Both the position numbers and the translations under genes were made by a program. Source: Flavobacteriales bacterium (GTDB lineage Bacteria > Bacteroidota > Bacteroidia > Flavobacteriales_D > Sanyastnellaceae). Taken from it: DNA of 5,311 nt. The DNA lies in contig CANHYZ010000177.1 of NCBI GenBank assembly GCA_947464885.1, forward strand, positions 1 to 5,311. Direction: 5' to 3'. Shown here piece by piece: positions 1-4,229 of the stretch. A model generated the notes under the pieces. It searched no databases, had not been told where the DNA came from, and saw only the letters and a list, made by a program, of their open reading frames with translations. Every line of letters starts with the position of its first letter. The stretch's first letter is position 1.

Positions 1-1
1 A

Positions 2-46
2 GGAGAAAAAACTCAAGTCTCATTCCAACGCCAGAAATCTCTATGA
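2..46 (+). CDS. C-terminal end of a probable antitoxin (partial)
   Basis: A reading frame enters from the left edge and codes for 14 residues (GEKTQVSFQRQKSL) before a TGA at 44-46. That stop overlaps the ATG of the toxin gene in an ATGA arrangement, which is typical of translationally coupled toxin-antitoxin pairs where the antitoxin comes first. The visible tail is polar and basic and too short to assign to an antitoxin family. The identification therefore rests only on position and overlap. The toxin frame is also open to the left edge, so the overlap could be chance. Confidence 0.4.
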   Translation, partial: GEKTQVSFQRQKSL

Positions 47-345
47 CAAGTGGCTTTAGTATTCTATGGACCGAGCATGCCCTGGCAGAGCTTGAAGCTA
101 CGATCGCATTTCTAGAAACTAAATGGACCGAAAGGGAATTGCGAAAGTTGGCAAAGGAAATTGAAAAGACTATCGACTTACTATCTCGCAATCCGCTCCT
201 TTTCCAACCTTCCGATTTGAATATAACAGTGCGTCGGGTAGTTGTTGCGAAGAAAAACACCCTTTATTATCGAATTAACGACAATACAGTTGAAGTGCTT
301 TCATTTTTCTCTAATCGTCAAAACCCCAAAAAGAGAAGAATCTAA
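43..345 (+). CDS. RelE/ParE-family type II toxin
   Basis: The 100-aa product has the size and pattern of the RelE/ParE toxin superfamily. The N-terminal half is helical and includes a WTEHALAELEATIAFLE segment near residues 9-25 and a second helix with LAKEIEKTIDLLSRNP around 36-51. The C-terminal half looks like the beta sheet, with RRVVVAKKNTLYYRI at about 64-78, then VEVLSFFSNRQNP at about 83-95. The YYRI strand and the final RQNP are typical of Bacteroidota members. RelE proteins cleave mRNA on the ribosome and ParE proteins poison gyrase; the sequence does not tell which applies here. The ATG at 43 is chosen because it overlaps the upstream stop codon and gives the usual family length, although the frame stays open to the left edge. 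The gene is alone on the plus strand, convergent with everything else in the window. The fold family is well supported, the target is not. Confidence 0.85.
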   Translation: MTSGFSILWTEHALAELEATIAFLETKWTERELRKLAKEIEKTIDLLSRNPLLFQPSDLNITVRRVVVAKKNTLYYRINDNTVEVLSFFSNRQNPKKRRI

Positions 346-399
346 AAAAATAGGCACAAAAACACAACGCAATTTCTGCTCATTCTACAGTAGACTATT

Positions 400-489
400 T
401 CAAGCTATCATCTCCACTAATCGCGCCGAGATGTCAACACCATCTTCCTTCATAATGGGCACAACGCGCGGGTTAACGCCATGTGCTCC
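400..489 (-). pseudogene. Remnant of an arsC-like arsenate reductase gene
   Basis: Read on the minus strand, 489-427 encodes GAHGVNPRVVPIMKEDGVDIS. The intact ArsC further right in the window has HGVNPRAIATMKEDGIDIS at residues 40-58. Over those 19 codons I count 14 identical residues and 44 of 57 identical bases, with many differences at third positions, so this is a diverged homologue and not a fresh copy. The frame then runs on as ARLVEMIA to a TGA at 400-402. The catalytic P-loop (CTGNSCRS) and the CX6C redox cysteines are absent, so it cannot be an active reductase. Upstream the frame stays open through VYSGVFFC to an ATG at 555-553, giving a formal 51-codon ORF. That stretch overlaps an intrinsic terminator, so its resemblance to the ArsC VYSAGVE segment may be partly fortuitous. 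Confidence 0.72.
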
Positions 490-491
490 GC

Positions 492-520
492 AAAAAAAAA
501 CGCCCGAATATACCAGGCGC
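492..520 (-). terminator. Intrinsic terminator of the type IX-sorted protein gene
   Basis: On the minus strand, CGCCTGG (519-513) and TCGGGCG (507-501) form a 7-bp stem with two G-U pairs around a 5-base TATAT loop. An added G-U pair (520 with 500) is possible. The stem is followed at once by nine T residues (500-492). It lies 31 bp downstream of the stop codon of the 547-aa gene, where a rho-independent terminator would be expected. In the opposite direction there is only a poor T-rich stretch, so it mainly serves the minus strand. Confidence 0.8.
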
Positions 521-551
521 TTCCTCTCGAATACTATGCTTGCGCATTGTG

Positions 552-2195
552 TCATTCAATTATAAGCTTTTGTGCGACATCTGTTTCACCCGATTGTATA
601 AGAGTGTACATCCCGGGTGAAAGCGTTGATACGTCCAGTGTTTTGATTGAACCCGTAATCCGTTCAGTCATTACTCTTTTGCCTGTCATATCATACACAT
701 ACAGCCATTCCATTGCTGGCAATGCTTCAACAACCACCTGCTTTGAGGCCGGGTTGGGCCAGATGCGACCCAATTTATGCGCCGTGCTGTGTTCGATTCC
801 GTTCGAGAGCAGGTCGTAGCGATATAAATATAGTTTGCTACCCGTTCCATTCACATCGACGTTGATACCCTCGCCTGCGGTGAATAAAGCGCCATTCGAA
901 GATTGAAACAATGTGGAACAAAGGGAGCGTTGAAATAACCCGTTATCGGTTTCTTCATGCGCCCACACCATCGCTCCAGTAGCATTATCGTAGCACTCCA
1001 CGCGCTGTGTTCCCGTATCCACATTTCCGTTATTGAAAACAACAGCGATTCTCTCCTCCGATAAAAAAGCACCATGCGTATAAGTATTGACATTGACACT
1101 TTGGGCGTACCCAATCGACCAGTTTTGCACGAAAAGATTATCTATTCGTGTTATGAACGAACTAGTTTCGGTGCTACCGCCGCCCTTGCCCCCGCGCTCT
1201 GCCGCATTCAATATGTCGCCGCCGGGTGATGATTGAATTCCAACCACGAAAATATTCCCCGACTGGTCTATCCTCATGTAATTGGGAAATATATTGAACA
1301 GTGAAGATATTTCAGGGAGAATTGAATAAGTGAGTGTTTGTTCATTGGTTCCATCCAAACTGAAAGTTGCAATACCAAAGATTTGCTCAATACCCATTGG
1401 ATCAGACAACCCAAGGCAAGCATAGATTTTACCATTGGCAAAAGTGATGCAATCCTCTACTCTCTGGAATGGGAAAAAGGGCTGCAAGCCATCCGCAAAA
1501 TTGAATGACGTGTTCCAGAGTATGTTGCCAGTGTAGTCTAACTTCAAAACATGCGCATTATCAATAGCATAGAGGTAGCCATCACCGGGTGCAAATAGTT
1601 GGGAATATCCAATTTCAAAATTTGAATCTTCTTGCATCTGCAAAACAGCGCCATCGGCAGAAATTTCGATAAACACCGGACCTATCGACTGCAGCGTATC
1701 TTGAAAGAGCTGCGCCAAACAAAAGATACGGTTATCCTCGGTGATTTCGATTTCATAGACCATCTCTGACCAGCTCAACTGCAGTGTAAAGTTTATGCGC
1801 CAAAGCTCCTCCCCACTTGGTGAAAGCTTGATAATCTCCGACTTTGGATATAAGCTATTCTGCGGGAAATTCGAGCCACATAAATAGATGTTGCCATCAG
1901 CATCCAGATCGATATCAATGAAGTTACTGTTGGATCCATCAAAAAAATCTTCTTCGCCGAAACTCCACAAAAATGTTCCGTCGGATGTGTAGGACTGCAC
2001 CAGATCGTTGCCATCACCAATACCATTATAGTCATCCATTCTGGATATAACGATATTGCCCGATGGCGCTTCTTGGATTTGCTTTCGGTCGTATGTGCCC
2101 ATATCCGTGTTCACACGCCAAGCATTCGTCAATTGGGCAAGCGATGGAAAAGCCGTAAGCAATAAAAAAGTAAAATACAGTAGAAGTGAGCGCAT
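552..2195 (-). CDS. Secreted propeller-like protein with type IX (Por) C-terminal sorting domain
   Basis: This is a 547-aa exported protein of unknown specific function. The start is placed at the ATG at 2195 because it begins directly with a signal peptide (MRSLLLYFTFLLLTAFPSLA, cleavage likely before Gln21). An in-frame ATG at 2243 would add 16 residues ahead of it. The mature part repeats short propeller-like units: SDGTFLW near residue 72, DADGNIYLCGS near 97, SPSGEELW near 125, DYTGNILW near 220 and QSGNIFVVG near 321. These resemble PQQ-like or SBBP beta-propeller repeats. A glycine-rich spot (GGKGGG) sits near residue 345. The last ~75 residues have the sorting-domain pattern: IWPNPAS, then LYVYDMTGKRV, LDVSTLSPGMYTL and a final QKLIIE. 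In this family the domain directs passage through the type IX secretion system, with surface attachment or release. No catalytic motif is visible. An adhesin, binding or lectin-like role is possible but unproven. Confidence 0.9.
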   Translation of the reverse strand: MRSLLLYFTFLLLTAFPSLAQLTNAWRVNTDMGTYDRKQIQEAPSGNIVISRMDDYNGIGDGNDLVQSYTSDGTFLWSFGEEDFFDGSNSNFIDIDLDADGNIYLCGSNFPQNSLYPKSEIIKLSPSGEELWRINFTLQLSWSEMVYEIEITEDNRIFCLAQLFQDTLQSIGPVFIEISADGAVLQMQEDSNFEIGYSQLFAPGDGYLYAIDNAHVLKLDYTGNILWNTSFNFADGLQPFFPFQRVEDCITFANGKIYACLGLSDPMGIEQIFGIATFSLDGTNEQTLTYSILPEISSLFNIFPNYMRIDQSGNIFVVGIQSSPGGDILNAAERGGKGGGSTETSSFITRIDNLFVQNWSIGYAQSVNVNTYTHGAFLSEERIAVVFNNGNVDTGTQRVECYDNATGAMVWAHEETDNGLFQRSLCSTLFQSSNGALFTAGEGINVDVNGTGSKLYLYRYDLLSNGIEHSTAHKLGRIWPNPASKQVVVEALPAMEWLYVYDMTGKRVMTERITGSIKTLDVSTLSPGMYTLIQSGETDVAQKLIIE

Positions 2196-2567
2196 TATTT
2201 TTTTTGTGTAAATAACGCTTGGGATAATACGCTTTACTATCACTAATTTGTGCTATATCACTTGGAAGGAATCGGATTGTAAATCCTGCTTCATTCAGTC
2301 GAACAAAATAACCAGACGACATTTACGAGGCAAAACTTAGAATCAAAACAGAGTAGGAGATACAGTAAAATCATAGAAATAGTGATGCACAGGCTGTATG
2401 TTCTTAGTGTTCATGACAGCTACCCTATATCTGAATTTGGAGCACACCAATCAAAGTCGATTACGATAATACACGGATGGACTTCGGAGTTAGTGACATG
2501 AGTTATGCTCATTTGCTGTACTCGCTTGAAGTTACAATGATCATCGGGAAAATGTTGCCCGCTTATC
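2196..2567. other. 372-bp intergenic region without a convincing gene
   Basis: The region lies between the start of the secreted-protein gene and the end of arsC, both on the minus strand. It contains the promoter candidate at 2304-2334. Just after the arsC stop there is a weak hairpin (CGGG at 2545-2548, CCCG at 2558-2561, 9-base loop) with no T tract, and a 5-bp ATGAG/CTCAT inverted repeat lies at 2498-2512. Neither is a good terminator. One plus-strand frame is open for 72 codons (2283-2498) ahead of a TGA, with its first ATG at 2385 (38 codons), but the peptide resembles nothing I recognise. No tRNA or other structured RNA is apparent. The position after arsC is where an arsenite exporter gene might be expected, and none is there. 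Confidence 0.6.
2304..2334 (-). promoter_or_regulatory. Candidate Bacteroidota-type promoter for the secreted-protein gene
   Basis: On the minus strand TTTG (2334-2331) is followed after 19 bp by TTATTTTG (2311-2304). Bacteroidota promoters have TTTG near -33 and TAnnTTTG near -7, separated by about 19-21 bp. The match is complete except for T instead of A at the second base of the -7 box. It would give a leader of about 100 nt before the ATG at 2195. This is a pattern match only. Confidence 0.4.
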
Positions 2568-2984
2568 CTATTCGAAATTTCCATTCACCCACGCCTCACA
2601 ATACCCCTTAATCTCCTCCCTTACCGCAGCAAACGCAGCCATGATGGTGGCCTCGTCGCCTGTGGCCTTAGCCGGATCGGGGAAGTTGTGGTGGAACTTT
2701 TGGGCGTTAGTGGGGAAATACGGACATACCTCACGGGCGTGATCGCAGACCGTAATGACAAAGTCAAAGTCGATATCGCGGTATTCGTCTACGTGATTGG
2801 ACGTGTGCGACGAGATGTCGATACCGTCTTCCTTCATGGTGGCAATGGCACGTGGGTTAACGCCGTGGGTTTCCACTCCGGCGCTGTAGACTTCCGCGTG
2901 ATCACCAGCAAAATGACGCAAATAAGCTTCTGCCAGCTGACTGCGGCAGCTGTTTCCTGTACACAGAACAAGTACTTTTTTCAT
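2568..2984 (-). CDS. arsC: Thioredoxin-coupled arsenate reductase ArsC (low-molecular-weight phosphatase fold)
   Basis: The 138-aa protein reduces arsenate to arsenite in the cytoplasm. It has the P-loop CTGNSCRS (C8-X5-R14), in which Cys8 attacks arsenate. VCDHAREVCP carries Cys80 and Cys87, the CX6C pair that passes the disulfide outward for reduction by thioredoxin. FPDPA (Asp103) supplies the conserved aspartate acting as general acid. VYSAGVETHGVNP and MKEDGIDIS are further family hallmarks. The length is normal. The start is the ATG at 2984, directly before the first beta strand (MKKVLVLCTG); the frame extends 17 codons upstream but those overlap the preceding small gene. That gene stops only 4 nt before this ATG, so arsC is the last gene of the arsR operon. 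The cysteine set indicates the thioredoxin type and argues against a plain tyrosine phosphatase. No exporter gene follows. Confidence 0.95.
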   Translation of the reverse strand: MKKVLVLCTGNSCRSQLAEAYLRHFAGDHAEVYSAGVETHGVNPRAIATMKEDGIDISSHTSNHVDEYRDIDFDFVITVCDHAREVCPYFPTNAQKFHHNFPDPAKATGDEATIMAAFAAVREEIKGYCEAWVNGNFE

Positions 2985-2988
2985 AGAC

Positions 2989-3114
2989 TTAAACGAATAG
3001 CCAGATGATGTTGATGAGTGTGAACTTCGGATCAAAGCCGAAAATGAGTTGAAGCACGGTTATCGAAAGCGTGATGATGATCGGCTTCTTATACTTGAGA
3101 ATGAATTGTTTCAT
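2989..3114 (-). CDS. 41-aa small membrane protein inside the ars operon
   Basis: A short gene not recognised by name. It starts at the ATG at 3114, 4 nt after the stop of the DUF6428 gene, and ends with TAA 4 nt before the arsC ATG, so it fills the gap between them almost exactly. The product begins with a basic segment (MKQFILKYKKP) followed by a hydrophobic stretch at about residues 12-27 (IIITLSITVLQLIFGF), a short polar turn (DPK) and a second hydrophobic end (TLINIIWLFV). The positive N-terminus suggests it faces the cytoplasm, with one membrane helix and perhaps a re-entrant or second short one. It has no cysteine or histidine, so it is unlikely to bind arsenic directly. It could be a partner of a membrane transporter or simply a conserved filler ORF; function is unknown. 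Confidence 0.72.
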   Translation of the reverse strand: MKQFILKYKKPIIITLSITVLQLIFGFDPKFTLINIIWLFV

Positions 3115-3118
3115 AGCA

Positions 3119-3589
3119 TTAACAGCAGCCGCTGCCGGGTGTGCAGCAAGATGATTGGGTGTTGATTTCGGAAAGTTTGACTTTTGGTTTCGCGGCAGGT
3201 ATTCCACAACGATCGAGCGCCAGACAGTTGGTAAGCTTCGGCGTGAGCATGAACTGTCCATAGTCAGCGTCCAAGCCGAATCGACCTATCGTGACGCCTT
3301 GATATTCAACTTCCACTTCCGGATCCTCGCTGCCGATGATGGCATTGGCCATTTCAATAATGCCAAGCAACTTCGAAGGAGCCAGTCGGTGCTGAACATC
3401 GTCAGCCACCCACAGCTGGAAACTCACATACTGCTCGATACGTTCGGTTCCCCCGCAATCGATGAAGTGCTTGGTGGTAACTCCCGCCTCCGTTATATGA
3501 TAGTGAGCCGGCACCGGTGAGCCACTGGGTTGAATGAAGGACAAGCTCTGCATGTCTTCCAGGTGTGATTTAAATTCAGATAGTTTCAT
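3119..3589 (-). CDS. DUF6428-family protein with cysteine-rich tail, ars operon
   Basis: The 156-aa soluble protein matches what I recall of the DUF6428 family, found beside arsR in Bacteroidota. Recognisable segments are PAHYHITEAG at about 27-36, FIDCGGTER at 42-50 (Cys45), FQLWVADDVQHRL at about 57-69, EVEVEYQGVTIGRFGLD near 91-107, and CLALDRCGIP (Cys122, Cys128). It ends in SSCCTPGSGCC, with Cys148, Cys149, Cys155 and Cys156. There is no signal peptide or membrane segment. The seven cysteines and the operon position suggest binding of arsenite or a related soft metal, or a chaperone or sensing role, but no function is established. The gene begins 16 nt after the arsR stop and is followed after 4 nt by the 41-aa membrane gene. 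The start ATG at 3589 opens directly into the conserved domain. Family assignment is from memory of the pattern. Confidence 0.85.
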   Translation of the reverse strand: MKLSEFKSHLEDMQSLSFIQPSGSPVPAHYHITEAGVTTKHFIDCGGTERIEQYVSFQLWVADDVQHRLAPSKLLGIIEMANAIIGSEDPEVEVEYQGVTIGRFGLDADYGQFMLTPKLTNCLALDRCGIPAAKPKVKLSEINTQSSCCTPGSGCC

Positions 3590-3605
3590 GGTTGGTGTTT
3601 TTTAG

Positions 3606-3938
3606 TTAGCAGCAGTTGCGCTGTTGTTGTTTCAATTGTTCTGTTATCGTTTGAAAGTAGCCCATTAAAAATTGCAGAGCCTTCTCATCGATACAGTAGC
3701 ACACCGAAGTTCCTTCAACGGTGCCGGTTATTACTCCGGCCTCCTTCAAAGCCTTGAGGTGCTGTGACACCGTTGCCTGAGCCAATGGCAGGTGATCCAC
3801 AATATCGCCGCACACACAACTGTCTTGCTTTATCAAATACTCAACAATGGCCACGCGGGCCGGATGCCCCATGGCCTTGAGCATGGTGGCGGCTTTGTTC
3901 TGCTTTGCGGTAAACTCTTCTGTTTTGGCTTGAGCCAT
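3606..3938 (-). CDS. arsR: ArsR-family metalloregulatory repressor
   Basis: The 110-aa winged helix-turn-helix repressor is first in the operon. MLKAMGHPARVAIVEYL at about 19-35 is the ArsR/SmtB opening, and PLAQATVSQHLKALKEAGVI at 51-70 is the DNA-recognition region, followed by the wing (GTVEGTSVCYCID, about 72-84). Its cysteines come in pairs: Cys41 and Cys43 (CVC) where classic ArsR binds arsenite in helix 3, Cys80 and Cys82 in the wing, and Cys109 and Cys110 as the last two residues. The third cysteine of the classic CVCDLC motif is replaced (CVCGDI), so another pair may complete the site. It probably dissociates from DNA on binding As(III) or Sb(III). The perfect inverted repeat 11 bp upstream is a likely operator for autoregulation. 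A different soft-metal ligand cannot be excluded, but arsC in the same operon favours arsenite. Confidence 0.94.
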   Translation of the reverse strand: MAQAKTEEFTAKQNKAATMLKAMGHPARVAIVEYLIKQDSCVCGDIVDHLPLAQATVSQHLKALKEAGVITGTVEGTSVCYCIDEKALQFLMGYFQTITEQLKQQQRNCC

Positions 3939-3949
3939 CGAATCCTTAT

Positions 3950-3969
3950 TTATCGTAAAAGTACGATAA
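3950..3969. promoter_or_regulatory. Probable ArsR operator (perfect inverted repeat)
   Basis: TTATCGTA (3950-3957) and TACGATAA (3962-3969) are perfect 8-bp arms around a 4-base spacer. The repeat ends 11 bp before the arsR ATG and encloses the likely -7 box, so bound repressor would block RNA polymerase. The size and symmetry suit a dimeric ArsR-family protein. Confidence 0.8.
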
Positions 3970-3987
3970 TGAAGCTACGTCATACAA
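3956..3987 (-). promoter_or_regulatory. Probable promoter of the ars operon
   Basis: On the minus strand TTG (3987-3985, within TATTG) lies 21 bp upstream of TACTTTTA (3963-3956). This fits the Bacteroidota -33 TTTG and -7 TAnnTTTG elements, with one mismatch at the last base of the -7 box. Transcription would start around 3950-3947, giving a very short leader of about 10 nt. The -7 box is the centre of the inverted repeat, which supports both calls. Confidence 0.6.
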
Positions 3988-4007
3988 TAGCTAAAGATGA
4001 AGAAATC

Positions 4008-4036
4008 ATAAAAAGAAGAAACAACTGAAGCGTTGT
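4008..4036 (-). terminator. Weak candidate terminator of the feo transcription unit
   Basis: On the minus strand ACAAC (4036-4032) and GTTGT (4025-4021) form a 5-bp stem with a 6-base loop, followed by a pyrimidine-rich tract ending in TTTTT (TTCTTCTTTTT, 4018-4008). It lies about 80 bp downstream of the last feo gene and just upstream of the ars promoter. The stem is short and AT-rich, so efficiency is doubtful. Confidence 0.35.
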
Positions 4037-4037
4037 C

Positions 4038-4080
4038 CGCTTGGACCTATGCTAATGAAATTGCGAAATCGTACCAAGCG
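4038..4080. repeat. 7-bp inverted repeat with long loop
   Basis: CGCTTGG (4038-4044) and CCAAGCG (4074-4080) are exact reverse complements separated by 29 bp, in the gap between the feo and ars units. There is no T tract beside it, so it is not a standard terminator. It might be an RNA stem in the 3' end of the feo transcript or a protein site, or chance. Confidence 0.3.
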
Positions 4081-4115
4081 TTTCAAAAATGACGAAACAT
4101 TCATAAACTCCTCGT

Positions 4116-4229
4116 CTACTTCCCACAACCATTGCAGGGCTTATCTTTTACGGTCAATTGCTTGTAGCACATGCGCACTACAAAAACACCGGCGAGACTA
4201 ACCGCCAAAATGACCAATACTGTTTGCAT
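4116..4229 (-). CDS. FeoB-associated Cys-rich membrane protein
   Basis: The 37-aa protein has one N-terminal membrane helix (VLVILAVSLAGVFVV, about residues 4-18), then a short basic segment and the ending KPCNGCGK with the CxxC-type cysteine pair Cys32 and Cys35; a further Cys21 lies just after the helix. This is the layout of the FeoB-associated Cys-rich family, which accompanies feoB in many bacteria and is thought to assist ferrous iron import, perhaps playing the part that FeoC plays elsewhere. Its ATG shares one base with the feoB stop (TAATG), so translation is probably coupled. The frame is open further upstream, but that region is feoB in another frame, so the ATG at 4229 is the right start. 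Confidence 0.88.
   Translation of the reverse strand: MQTVLVILAVSLAGVFVVRMCYKQLTVKDKPCNGCGK

Noticed and set aside
1..5. AGGAG at the left edge as a Shine-Dalgarno for the toxin.
   Set aside because: It lies 37 bp before the ATG at 43, too far to act; it is more likely part of the upstream coding frame.
242..565. Plus-strand 107-aa ORF overlapping the toxin gene.
   Set aside because: It is another frame of the toxin gene and then crosses the noncoding gap, the arsC remnant and the terminator; no domain pattern.
481..819. Plus-strand 112-aa ORF across the end of the secreted-protein gene.
   Set aside because: It is the antisense shadow of the sorting-domain coding sequence and of the terminator and arsC remnant; the composition is not protein-like.
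2032..2322. Minus-strand 96-aa ORF covering the start of the secreted-protein gene.
   Set aside because: It is out of frame with the clear signal-peptide gene and shows no independent features.
2283..2501. Plus-strand frame open for 72 codons in the gap after arsC, with an ATG at 2385 giving 38 codons.
   Set aside because: No likely start before 2385, no similarity I recognise and no supporting neighbour; a stretch this short can be open by chance.
2545..2561. CGGG/CCCG hairpin just after the arsC stop as the ars terminator.
   Set aside because: Only 4 bp with a 9-base loop and no T tract, so it is not credible as an intrinsic terminator.
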